A stretch of DNA of 64,000 bases from S34-282 sp034422075. GTDB lineage: Bacteria > Chloroflexota > Dehalococcoidia > Lucifugimonadales > Australimonadaceae. The position numbers were made by a program, and so were the translations under genes. The notes beneath the pieces are model-generated. The model searched no databases. It was not told the DNA's origin and worked only from the letters and a program-made list of their open reading frames with translations. Numbering within the stretch: position 1 is the first letter of the stretch; every line of letters begins with the position of its first letter. Location of the stretch: the NCBI GenBank assembly GCA_034422075.1, contig DAOUJX010000006.1:1-64000 (forward strand), read 5' to 3'. Positions 16,972-32,921 of this stretch are shown here, in pieces.

Positions 16972-17116
16972 CCCGCCCGTCAACGACACAACACCTGCCC
17001 AAAATAGGAATGCGAAAGCCATAGGGGCTGTTCTACGGGGTTCCTATACTCGTGTGTGGGCAACTCCGGCACTGCACGGAGTATTTCCGCGTCAACGAAT
17101 GCAAGGGAGGCCGCTC

Positions 17117-17521
17117 ATGTCGATCGCTATACGTCTCCTATCCATCTACCTCAGTCTCGTGGGGCTCGCGGTGGCAGTACATTTCATCGCCGTCGCCTGG
17201 TACCACCCTGGTGGGGATGAGTCGTATCCCATCTGGGAGATTCTGGACTACTTCATGGCTATTGCCTTGCTCATCAGCATCGTCAGCGCGTTCGTTCACA
17301 AGCAGCGCTACGACCGCGGCGAGGGTGCAGACCTCCCGGGATTCACAAGCGTCAACGCCATCTTCTACGGCACGCTTGCCGTGGCGATCCTCTTCTTCTG
17401 GAACTGGTCCCACTTGCTGCGGGAGACTGGAGACGCCGACTGGCTGGTCTGGAACTTCCTGGACGTTGGAATACCGCTGGCACTGGCCGCAGCCGGCAGG
17501 CAGCTGTGGCGTTCCGCCTGA
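17117..17521 (+). CDS. Small four-helix membrane protein (paralogue array, copy 1)
   Basis: A 134-aa protein with about four TM helices (residues 5-28, 43-62, 80-100, 108-128) and a short charged cytoplasmic/periplasmic loop. GGGAGG lies 7 nt before the ATG at 17117. It is clearly related to the next gene (shared order of helices, an ALYCK/FVHKQRY-type basic loop, SVNAIFYG/DVNVPFYA and a final amphipathic helix ending RxWRxA). I do not recognise the family and assign no function. Confidence 0.75.
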   Translation: MSIAIRLLSIYLSLVGLAVAVHFIAVAWYHPGGDESYPIWEILDYFMAIALLISIVSAFVHKQRYDRGEGADLPGFTSVNAIFYGTLAVAILFFWNWSHLLRETGDADWLVWNFLDVGIPLALAAAGRQLWRSA

Positions 17522-17579
17522 AAGCGACCGGTGGACTGAAGGCCTAACGCCGAGCCTCGGACATTAGGAGATAACAACC

Positions 17580-18005
17580 ATGGCCATACTGCTGAGATTG
17601 CTCTCCGTCTACACGGTGCTGGTGGCGCTGCTAGTGGCCATCAAATTCATCTTCGGCGTCGATCAGCCTGAATGGTCGGTTATCAACTGGCTCATGGCTG
17701 CCGGGGTCATCATCGCGGTAGGTGGCGCGCTTTACTGCAAGAATCAAATGGAAGCAGACGAGGGCGCAGGGAATGACGCACGGCGCTTTCTCGACGTAAA
17801 CGTTCCCTTCTATGCCTCCATGGCTCTCCTGATCGCCTTTGCATTCCAGTGGTCGGCTGAGCTAAACGACCACGTGCAGCAGACGGTGGTGGCAAACGGC
17901 GAGGAGATGTCCATCGGCAGCCTCTGGGCGTACATCGACACGCTCTACATCGTGCTCACCGGCATGATTGGCGTGCGCATCTGGAGAGCCGCAGGCAAGG
18001 TGTAG
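17580..18005 (+). CDS. Small four-helix membrane protein (paralogue array, copy 2)
   Basis: A 141-aa paralogue of the preceding gene, starting MAILLRLLSVYTVLVALLVA, with four predicted TM segments and a conserved DVNVPFYASMALL centre. GGAGATAACAACC precedes the ATG. It ends GVRIWRAAGKV, a tail also recognisable in the decayed copy 4. Unknown function; the tandem arrangement suggests local duplication. Confidence 0.75.
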   Translation: MAILLRLLSVYTVLVALLVAIKFIFGVDQPEWSVINWLMAAGVIIAVGGALYCKNQMEADEGAGNDARRFLDVNVPFYASMALLIAFAFQWSAELNDHVQQTVVANGEEMSIGSLWAYIDTLYIVLTGMIGVRIWRAAGKV

Positions 18006-18084
18006 GAAGCAAAGCGCCAGCGAGCAGCAACAGGGCGTCACGAGCGGAGCCGCCTAATACGACGGTGGCCCTAGAGAACGCCCA

Positions 18085-18520
18085 CGGCTGGAGCATGCCT
18101 ACTCACCTTCTCCTTGGCGTTGACAGGCCTCGCAGTCGCAGCGTACTTCATCGTCGTTTCGAGGCAGTACTCTGGAACCGACCAACCGTACCCCGTCGAG
18201 CCATCTCCCGCGTGGGAACTGCTGCACTGGCTAATGGCGATCGCCATCATCATCGCCCTGCGCAGCGCTCTTGCTCAGGGGAGCGGCGGCTCGGCTCAGG
18301 CAGCAGCGAGCCTAAGCAGGGCACCTCCGTCACCGCCTTTTCTTGCTCTGTGCTCGCGGTTGGCTCGGTGCTCTTCTGGAGCTGGCCCGCCCTGCTACGA
18401 GGAGGAGAACAGGACCTGCTGGTGTGGGGCACCATCAACATGACGCTTCCTATCATCGTTGCCGCCGCCATATGGCTGTGGGGGCAAGGCATCGCGGAAC
18501 ACGGTAGGTCATGTCCGTTT
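18085..18520 (+). pseudogene. Frameshifted copy 3 of the small membrane protein
   Basis: Two reading frames are needed to recover the paralogue. The first (from about 18100) gives LTFSLALTGLAVAAYFIVVSR with PSPAWELLHWLMAIAIII; after about 18270 the homology moves to another frame (VLFWSWPALLRGGEQDLLVW). At least one frameshift interrupts it, so it is probably not translated as a whole. Confidence 0.6.
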
Positions 18521-18564
18521 CCGCATGCCGAGGTGCACCATTCATACAAGCACCGATAGGGCCC

Positions 18565-18957
18565 CTCGCCGCCTACAACATGCTGGTAGCTCCTGGCGTA
18601 GCGGTGAAGTCGGTATTCGACGCGCCCAACCGGACTGTGGACTCTTGAGGTGGCCAATGGCTCCAGCAGTCGTCATCTCGCTGGCCACCGCCTACTCTGA
18701 CAAGCGGTGCTACGACGCCGAAAGCCAGGCCGGAGCAGGCACGGCACGCTTCCTTAGCGTGAACGTGCCTTTCAATACAGCGGCAGTCCCGCCAATCTGC
18801 TACGGCTTCCGGTGATCGGCATACCTGAACAACCTGTCATGGGGGGCGGCCTGGCCTCTCCAACACCGGCTCACTCTGGATATGCGTCGACACGGTTGTC
18901 ATCATCGTTGCCGAGATGACGGGCCCACGGCTATGGATCGCTGCACGCAAGATGTAG
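18565..18957 (+). pseudogene. Decayed copy 4 of the small membrane protein
   Basis: Remnant of the same family: PAVVISLATAYSDKRCYDAE and ARFLSVNVPFNTAA match copy 2 in one frame, and a second frame ends with LWICVDTVVIIVAEMTGPRL and IAARKM, matching GSLWAYIDTLYIVLTGMIG and WRAAGKV. Several frameshifts and stops separate the parts. It ends just before the ABC operon. Confidence 0.6.
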
Positions 18958-18967
18958 CACGGGTACA

Positions 18968-19879
18968 ATGTCCTCAATGGCTGATCTGCTTGAGGCGCGC
19001 GGGCTGACGAAGCATTACGGACCCACTATCGCGCTCGACAACGCGTCCTTCAGCGTCCAGTCCGGCATTACCGGCCTGCTTGGGCCCAACGGCGCGGGCA
19101 AGAGCACGGCCATGAAGCTTTTCCTCGGACTGATTCGCCCCACGTCCGGCACCGCCACCATCATGGGCGCAGAGCCGTACGGCTCGCCGGACGGGCGCGC
19201 ACGGGTCGGCTACATGCCAGAACATGACGCGCTGCCGCCCAACGTGACGGCGACGGAGTTCCTGATGCACATGGCGCAGGTAAGCGGGCTGCCCCCAGCG
19301 TTCGCACGTATGCGCACCGCTGACACCCTGCGCCACGTTGGGCTGGAGGAGGAGCGCTACCGCCCGCTTGGCGGCTACTCCACAGGTATGAAGCAGCGCG
19401 TCAAGCTGGCGCAGGCGCTAGTCCACGACCCCGTACTGGTGCTGCTGGATGAGCCGACGGCGGGTCTCGACCCGTCGGGGCGCGACGAGATGCTCGACTT
19501 GATCAAGCGCACGAGGCGCGCCTTCAACATCAGTATCATGCTCTCGACCCACCTGTTGGGCGATGTGGAGCGGGTGGCGGATGCCGTCGTCGTGCTTGAA
19601 TCGGGAGCCGTCTCGCGCCAGGGTTCGGTCGCGCAGTTCACGGCGGAGACGGAGTCGCTGCTGGTGGAGGTCGCCGATAGGCGTGATGAGTTCACCGCCG
19701 CGCTGCGCGCCAAAGGTGTGGAGCCCATCGAGAGAGGGCACATGCTCGTCGTCGAGGGAGCTGGCGACGCGGAATACGACCTGATACGCGATGCAGTGGT
19801 TGAATCGAGCGCGCGGTTGCGCAGACTCACGCCACAGCGAGGTACCCTCACAGACATCTTCCGAGACGGCCCCGCATGA
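18968..19879 (+). CDS. ABC transporter ATPase (ABC-2 type), first of two
   Basis: A 303-aa ATPase with Walker A GPNGAGKST, the Q-loop-like region VGYMPEHDALP, signature YSTGMKQRV (degenerate LSGGQ), Walker B VLVLLDEPTAGLDPSG and the switch His in LSTHLLGDVE. The C-terminal 90 residues are a small accessory domain. It could start at 18968 or at the ATG 18977, which lies 7 nt after a TACAAT -10-like box. It overlaps the next gene by 4 nt (ATGA), so it pairs with that permease. Substrate unknown. Confidence 0.9.
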   Translation: MSSMADLLEARGLTKHYGPTIALDNASFSVQSGITGLLGPNGAGKSTAMKLFLGLIRPTSGTATIMGAEPYGSPDGRARVGYMPEHDALPPNVTATEFLMHMAQVSGLPPAFARMRTADTLRHVGLEEERYRPLGGYSTGMKQRVKLAQALVHDPVLVLLDEPTAGLDPSGRDEMLDLIKRTRRAFNISIMLSTHLLGDVERVADAVVVLESGAVSRQGSVAQFTAETESLLVEVADRRDEFTAALRAKGVEPIERGHMLVVEGAGDAEYDLIRDAVVESSARLRRLTPQRGTLTDIFRDGPA

Positions 19880-20823
19880 CGATGCAGGGCCAAGCAGAAA
19901 TCTATGACCTCGGCTACCAATCGTACGATGGGCCGAGAGAGGGCCGTAGCCGTGCGCGGCGGGCGGTATTCGAGAACGGTGTGCGCACGCTCTTGGGCAT
20001 CGGGCGCGGCGGGCGGGCCAAGATTCTGCCCGTGCTGCTCTTCCTTGGCGCAATCTCCCCTGCGCTCGTCTTCGTCCTCATCCTCTCCGTCGTGTCCGAA
20101 GGTGATTTCGTGCCCGGCCCGTCCGACTACTACGGCATTGTGGGCACGCTGCTCGTCATCTTTGCAGCAGTCATGGCGCCCGAGTTGCTGTTGTCCGACC
20201 GCCAATACAACGTGCTGCAACTCTACCTGGTGCGTCCGCTGACCTCGACCGACTACCTTGTGGCGCGCTTCCTCGCCTTCTTCATCGTCGTGCTGGCGCT
20301 GGTGTACTCCGGCCAGATCATCCTGCAAGCGGGCCTCATCCTTACGGCAGACGAGCAGCTGGAGTATCTGCGCGATAACTGGCTGGACATCCCGCGCTTC
20401 CTTGCAGCGGGCGTCGTGTACGCGCTGTTCATCACGGCAATCCCACTGGCAGTAACAACGGTGATTTCGCGGCGCGCCTACGTGGCCGCGCTCGTCATCG
20501 GCGCCTTCCTCGTCTCCTCGTTTTTCACCGACGGCCTCATCGCAGGGGACTGCACTGAGACGGTAGCAGTACAAGGAGACGAGATTACTCGAGAAGTGGA
20601 ATGCACGCCTATCATCGGCGATTCGGCGCCGTACGTTGCGCTGGCCAACCTCTTTCAGACGCCTGCCAACATTAGCGACCTGATCTTCGATGTAGAGCCG
20701 GGGTCGCCGTCGGGCACCGAGGTGGCCAAGCTAAACGCAGCCTTCCCGGTCGCAACGTACATTGCGCTGACACTACTGCCGTGCCTGCTGCTGTGGCGAC
20801 GCTACAGGAGGCTGGCCTTATGA
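19876..20823 (+). CDS. ABC-2 type permease, first of two
   Basis: A 315-aa integral membrane protein. A polar N-terminus (YDLGYQSYDGPREGR) precedes about six TM helices (near residues 50-72, 85-107, 130-160, 185-215, 255-275 and 290-310), the layout of ABC-2 permeases that pair with ATPases of this kind. ATG overlaps the ATPase stop upstream, and its own stop overlaps the next ATPase start (ATGA, 20820-20823). Transport direction and substrate cannot be told. Confidence 0.8.
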   Translation: MTMQGQAEIYDLGYQSYDGPREGRSRARRAVFENGVRTLLGIGRGGRAKILPVLLFLGAISPALVFVLILSVVSEGDFVPGPSDYYGIVGTLLVIFAAVMAPELLLSDRQYNVLQLYLVRPLTSTDYLVARFLAFFIVVLALVYSGQIILQAGLILTADEQLEYLRDNWLDIPRFLAAGVVYALFITAIPLAVTTVISRRAYVAALVIGAFLVSSFFTDGLIAGDCTETVAVQGDEITREVECTPIIGDSAPYVALANLFQTPANISDLIFDVEPGSPSGTEVAKLNAAFPVATYIALTLLPCLLLWRRYRRLAL

Positions 20824-21743
20824 CGACATACGCATCGCCCACCATCCAGGTGAACGCGGTGTCCAAGTGGTACGGCAACGTGGTGGCGGTGAACGACGTG
20901 ACGTTCGACGTCCACCCGGGCATCTCCGGCATCCTGGGGCCGAACGGCGCCGGCAAGACGACGCTGCTGCACATCATTGCCGGACTCGCAGCGCCGTCGG
21001 AGGGTGAGGTGCGGGTGCTGGGAGAACCGTCGCGCGGCAACCCGGAGCTCTACCGGCGCATCGGCGTGATGGCGGAGCATGACGCGCTGTACCCCTTCAT
21101 GACAGGCCGCGAGTTCGTGACGTTCGCCGCGCGTCTGCAGGGCGTACAGGACAGCGATGCGGTCGACGAAGCGATTCGTGCAGTCGACTTGGTGGAAGCA
21201 CAAGGGCGGCGCATCGGGGGCTACTCCCGCGGCATGCGCCAGCGCATCCGCATGGCGGCGTCCCTCGTGCACGACCCGGAGGTGCTGATACTGGACGAGC
21301 CGCTCAACGGCACCGACCCGCGCCAGCGCCTCCACTTCGGCGAGATGGTGCAGCGATTCGCCGCCTCCGGCAAGACCGTGCTCATCTCCTCGCACATCCT
21401 GGAGGAGGTGGAGGCGCTGGCGGAGCGCATCCTGCTGATGGTGAGCAGCAAGCTGGCGGCGTCCGGCGACTACCGCGCTATCCGTGAGAAGCTGGACGAG
21501 CGCCCGTTCATGGTGCGCGTGGTGGCTTCCAAGCAGCGCGACATGGCCGCAGCGCTGGTGCGCAACCCCGCTGTCGAATCGATATCGCTCGCCGACGGCG
21601 CGATCGACGTGCAGACGGGCAACATCGGCGAGTTCCAGAGCGTGGTCGCGCGGTTGGCGCAAGAGGTCGGCAGCCGCCTCTACCGCGTCGAGCCGCTGGA
21701 CGACTCACTGGAGAGCGTCTTTACCTACGTGGTGCAGCGGTGA
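20820..21743 (+). CDS. ABC transporter ATPase (ABC-2 type), second of two
   Basis: A 307-aa ATPase from the ATG at 20820 (MTTYASPTIQVNAVSKWYG); a longer frame from 20781 overlaps the permease and is rejected. It has Walker A GPNGAGKTT, IGVMAEHDALYPFM, signature YSRGMRQRI, Walker B VLILDEPLNGTDPRQ and ISSHILEEVE with the switch His. Similar in sequence and layout to the first ATPase, suggesting an operon-level duplication or a heterodimer. It overlaps the final permease by 4 nt (GTGA). Confidence 0.92.
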   Translation: MTTYASPTIQVNAVSKWYGNVVAVNDVTFDVHPGISGILGPNGAGKTTLLHIIAGLAAPSEGEVRVLGEPSRGNPELYRRIGVMAEHDALYPFMTGREFVTFAARLQGVQDSDAVDEAIRAVDLVEAQGRRIGGYSRGMRQRIRMAASLVHDPEVLILDEPLNGTDPRQRLHFGEMVQRFAASGKTVLISSHILEEVEALAERILLMVSSKLAASGDYRAIREKLDERPFMVRVVASKQRDMAAALVRNPAVESISLADGAIDVQTGNIGEFQSVVARLAQEVGSRLYRVEPLDDSLESVFTYVVQR

Positions 21744-22459
21744 ACGGCGCGCTCTTCTTGGTCTCACTGCGGCAGGCGGCGAGCCTGAAGCGACTGGCGG
21801 TCATCGTCGTGTTTGCGTTGGTCCCGCTGGGCACGGCCATTGCCATTAGCGCGTTGGCAGATGGCGAAGACCTGGTCAACAGCGTGCTTGACCCGTTGGT
21901 CATCGCAACCTTCTTGCCGATAACGGTAATGACCATAGCGACGACGGCGTTCGGGAACGAAGTCGAGGACCGTACGCTGGGCCTGCTCACGATGAAGCCG
22001 GTTTCGCGGTTGGCCATCGTGCTCGCCAAGCTGGGCGCGACGCTGTCGGTAACGGCGCCGCTGGCCGTGCTCGTCGCCATCGTCGTCACCGTGTTGGGGA
22101 GCGACGATGAGAGCGTGGGGTCTGCGGCAGTTGCTGCGGGCGTTGCGGCAGCCATGGGCGCGGCGGCCTACAGTTCGATTTTCACGTGGGCGGGCCTCAT
22201 GAATACACGCGCACTCGGCTTTGGATTGGTCTACGTGCTGCTCTGGGAGGCCCTGCTCGTGACCTTCATCGAAGGCTTGCGCTACTTGAGTGTGCGCAGC
22301 TACATCATCGGCGTGATGCACGGAATGGAGGAGAGCGCCTTCAGTGAGTTGGCCGACCGCTCCATCGAGCTGCCTGCGGCGCTGGCCGGAGCGATACTCG
22401 CCACCGTCGTATTCGCTTACCTAACCGTGCGCCGATTGCAGACAATGGACGTGCCATAG
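21740..22459 (+). CDS. ABC-2 type permease, second of two
   Basis: A 239-aa protein with about six TM helices (near residues 20-42, 55-75, 90-125, 135-155, 160-180 and 215-235). Its start GTG overlaps the ATPase stop. The charged segment FGNEVEDRTLGLLTMKPV after the second helix is typical for ABC-2 permeases. It completes an ABC-permease-ABC-permease operon; substrate unknown. Confidence 0.85.
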   Translation: MNGALFLVSLRQAASLKRLAVIVVFALVPLGTAIAISALADGEDLVNSVLDPLVIATFLPITVMTIATTAFGNEVEDRTLGLLTMKPVSRLAIVLAKLGATLSVTAPLAVLVAIVVTVLGSDDESVGSAAVAAGVAAAMGAAAYSSIFTWAGLMNTRALGFGLVYVLLWEALLVTFIEGLRYLSVRSYIIGVMHGMEESAFSELADRSIELPAALAGAILATVVFAYLTVRRLQTMDVP

Positions 22460-22566
22460 GTATAGAGCTTTGGTGCACAGTCCCTTGGTCAGAGCGCCCT
22501 TGACGCAAGAGCACGCGCGGGCCCGATGTCCGAGATGCCGCCTGAGCATCAGATAGCGGGGTTGTC

Positions 22567-22740
22567 ATGAAGCGTGAAGATGCCAAAGTCGTGGGCGTAG
22601 TGTCGCTCATAGCCATTGCCGCCACCTTCTTTACCAGCCTTGGCGTGCTGGTGGACACGGCCTTTGCCGTCATCGGCTTGGGGTTGTCCGTTCTGGCCGC
22701 ACTGCTCTTCGTCTACTGGTACATCCGATTCGGGCGCTAG
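22567..22740 (+). CDS. Small membrane protein, 57 aa
   Basis: MKREDAKVVGVVSLIAIAAT begins a 57-aa protein with two hydrophobic helices (about 9-28 and 31-50) and a positively charged C-terminus (YIRFGR). It lies about 105 bp after the ABC operon. No strong ribosome site precedes it (GGGGTTGTC). No family recognised. Confidence 0.5.
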   Translation: MKREDAKVVGVVSLIAIAATFFTSLGVLVDTAFAVIGLGLSVLAALLFVYWYIRFGR

Positions 22741-23050
22741 CCCCGAGTCTCGCCTAGGTCGAGGCGATAGGGTGGCGGAATTGGCATTCGATGCACGTTC
22801 ATTGCCGAGGGAAGGTGTTGTAGCCGTTGAGCACCTAGCAAAGGAGTGGACCGGCAGAGATGAACGCATCCCCTTCACTTGGGTCTGCACCACCCTGCAG
22901 CACGCTTCGGCCGGGTTCGGACCTGGCCATATGGATGGTCACAGGCATCATCCCCTCCGGTCAGCACGGCGTAGTCCACCAGGCGCCATCTGCGACTATT
23001 GGGTCACGTGCGCGGCTTTTGAACCAGAAGGGTTTGTTGAATCGGAGCTG
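22741..23050. other. No supported gene
   Basis: About 300 bp between the small membrane protein and the rpoB promoter region. Open frames cross it but none has protein-like composition or start signals. Confidence 0.4.
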
Positions 23051-23059
23051 TGAAGAGTA

Positions 23060-23088
23060 TTGACACCCATTTGCAAGGCGCGTAGGCT
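23060..23088 (+). promoter_or_regulatory. Candidate rpoB promoter
   Basis: TTGACA (23060-23065) and TAGGCT (23083-23088) are spaced by 17 bp, a consensus -35 with an acceptable -10; transcription would start near 23095, leaving a leader of about 135 nt. Confidence 0.55.
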
Positions 23089-23164
23089 ATGCTATTCGGG
23101 AGAGGTATGCCCTCCGCTGAAGCGCGCCCGCAACTCTGCCTCACACATTAGCGTTTTCTCATTT

Positions 23165-23190
23165 GGCCTAGCTCATCACTAGGCCTTCTT
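23165..23190 (+). promoter_or_regulatory. Leader hairpin (possible attenuator) before rpoB
   Basis: GGCCTAG (23165-23171) pairs perfectly with CTAGGCC (23179-23185) around a 7-nt loop, then TTCTT follows. It lies inside the predicted leader, 40 nt before the rpoB start, and could be a weak attenuator of rpoBC. Confidence 0.5.
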
Positions 23191-23229
23191 GCCGTTGACG
23201 ACGATAGGTAGCAGACCAAGGAGTTCTTG

Positions 23230-27093
<3,864 letters not shown>

Positions 27094-27156
27094 CGGCGGT
27101 CGAATTGCCAATCGAGCGGGGCTACTGCAAGCCCGCTGAGGAGAAACGAGAACAAC

Positions 27157-31344
<4,188 letters not shown>

Positions 31345-31380
31345 TAGGCGCTAAGACACAGGCATACCAAGGAGGCAGGG

Positions 31381-32100
31381 ATGGCGACGGTGCAAGAAAT
31401 GGTCGACATAAGAGTTGGCGACGACACGATGGCAACCTACGTTTTCCGCCCGGACGACGACACGGCGCACCCCGCGGTCATCGTCATCCAGGAGATCTTC
31501 GGCGTGAACGCCAACATCCGCGGCATCTCCGAGCGCTTTGCCCAAGAGGGCTACGTCGCGTTCGCGCCCGACGTCTTCCACCGCTCCGGGCGGCTGATGG
31601 AGGTGCCGTACAGCGACATGGACACGGCGCGTGGGCTGGCTGGAACGGTCACCGACGACGCACTCGTCGGCGACCTGAGCACATTGGTGCGCCATATCCA
31701 AGGCTATCCGCAAGCGCTGCAGGGGCGCATCGGCATCACAGGCTACTGCTTCGGCGGGCGCGTGTCGTTCCTCGCGGCAACCTCCGTGCCGGGGATCAGC
31801 GCCGCAGCAGTCTACTACGGCGGGCGCATCAATGCAGAGGGCGGCCCTATCGAGAAGGCGGCCAACATCTCCGCTCCCATCATCGGACTGTTCGGCAACG
31901 AGGATCAGAACCCGTCGCCCAGCGACGTAGCGGCCATCGATGCGGAGTTGACGCGGCTGGGCAAGGCGCACGAGTTCCACGCCTACGACGGCGCGGGCCA
32001 CGGTTTCATGTGCGAAGACCGCGGCTCGTGGCGCGAGGATGCGGCCAAAGACGCGTGGGACAAGACGCTCGCCTTCTTCAAGCAACACCTCGCCGCCTAG
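31381..32100 (+). CDS. Dienelactone hydrolase family protein
   Basis: Alpha/beta hydrolase, 239 aa, of the dienelactone/carboxymethylenebutenolidase family. The nucleophile is the Cys in GYCFGGR, with catalytic Asp in LFGNEDQNPSP and His in YDGAGHGFMCE. AAGGAGGCAGGG directly precedes the ATG. It may act in aromatic catabolism, but members have other esterase substrates. It is followed closely by an ABC ATPase. Confidence 0.9.
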   Translation: MATVQEMVDIRVGDDTMATYVFRPDDDTAHPAVIVIQEIFGVNANIRGISERFAQEGYVAFAPDVFHRSGRLMEVPYSDMDTARGLAGTVTDDALVGDLSTLVRHIQGYPQALQGRIGITGYCFGGRVSFLAATSVPGISAAAVYYGGRINAEGGPIEKAANISAPIIGLFGNEDQNPSPSDVAAIDAELTRLGKAHEFHAYDGAGHGFMCEDRGSWREDAAKDAWDKTLAFFKQHLAA

Positions 32101-32110
32101 GCGTGCCACC

Positions 32111-32842
32111 GTGGTGGACGTTCGGCTCGCCAACGTAACCAAGCGTTACGACGGTGTCTCGGCGCTTGACGACCTCTCGCTAAGTGTTGCCTCGGGCGAG
32201 TTCATGGTCGTCGTGGGGCCGTCGGGCAGCGGCAAGACGACGATGCTCCGTTGCATCGCGGGGCTTGACGAGCCCGACTCTGGCGACATCTTCATCGGCG
32301 GGCGCTGGGCGAACGATATCCCAGTCGGCAAGCGCGACGTGCAGATGATCTTCCAGACGCTTGCGCTCTGGCCGCACATGCGCGTATTGGATGAGCAGAA
32401 GTGGACCAACGTCAGCTTCCCATTGCGGGTTCGCGGGTGGGCGGTCGAGCAGGTACGCGAGCGCGTCGGGAGTGTCGCGCGCCGTGTCGGCCTGAAACGC
32501 TGGATGTACGACCGGCGCCCGGACGAACTCTCCGGTGGCGAACGCCAGCGCGTCGCGCTCGCCCGTGCGCTGACGGCGATGCCGTCCGTCTATCTGATGG
32601 ACGAGCCGATGAGCAACATGGATCCCATCGCCCGTGTGAGTATGCGCGAGGAGATCAAGACGATTCATCGCGATATCGGCGCGACGACGCTGTACGTAAC
32701 GCACAACATGGCGGACGCGCGCGCCATGGCCGATCGCGTAGCGATGATGGATGAGGGGCGCATCGTCCAAGTCGGCACCATAGACGAGCTCGAACACCAG
32801 CCTGTATCGCCGTGGGTTACGGCATTCTTGCGGACGGCGTAG
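32111..32842 (+). CDS. Orphan ABC transporter ATPase (MalK/PotA-like, no TOBE domain)
   Basis: A 243-aa ATPase with Walker A VGPSGSGKTTMLR, Q-loop VQMIFQTLALWPHM, signature ELSGGERQRVALARAL, Walker B YLMDEPMSNMDP and YVTHNMADA with the switch His. It resembles MalK/PotA/CysA importers but stops right after the nucleotide-binding domain, so the C-terminal TOBE domain is absent; no permease lies nearby. Start is the GTG at 32111 or 32114; a longer frame overlaps the hydrolase. A substrate cannot be assigned. Confidence 0.85.
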   Translation: MVDVRLANVTKRYDGVSALDDLSLSVASGEFMVVVGPSGSGKTTMLRCIAGLDEPDSGDIFIGGRWANDIPVGKRDVQMIFQTLALWPHMRVLDEQKWTNVSFPLRVRGWAVEQVRERVGSVARRVGLKRWMYDRRPDELSGGERQRVALARALTAMPSVYLMDEPMSNMDPIARVSMREEIKTIHRDIGATTLYVTHNMADARAMADRVAMMDEGRIVQVGTIDELEHQPVSPWVTAFLRTA

Positions 32843-32849
32843 GTATCTT

Positions 32850-32908
32850 GTCACCTCTCCCCTGGGGAGGGGTCGCCGCTTGCGGCGGATGAGGGCTCTC
32901 CCCCAGGA
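32850..32908. repeat. GC-rich interspersed hairpin repeat between convergent genes
   Basis: It contains CCCCTGGGGAGGGG-like palindromes and a perfect CGCCGC-TT-GCGGCG stem, bracketed by CCTGGGG and CCCAGG. It lies between convergent genes and could act as a two-way terminator. Its CTCTCCC/GGGGAGAG parts resemble those at 1811-1900, suggesting a repeated (REP-like) family. Confidence 0.45.
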
Positions 32909-32921
32909 TGAGGACGCGCAG

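Noticed and set aside
19375..20574. Long minus-strand open frame across the first ABC pair
   Set aside because: Low-complexity His/Arg/Asp-rich translation, opposite two well-supported genes.
22769..22850. tRNA-Leu-like start (GGTGGCGGAATTGGCA)
   Set aside because: Matches the D-arm only; there is no anticodon arm, T-loop (GGTTCGANTCC) or acceptor pairing.
22616..23053. Open plus frame before rpoB
   Set aside because: Starts inside the 57-aa gene in another frame, has no start signals and no family look.
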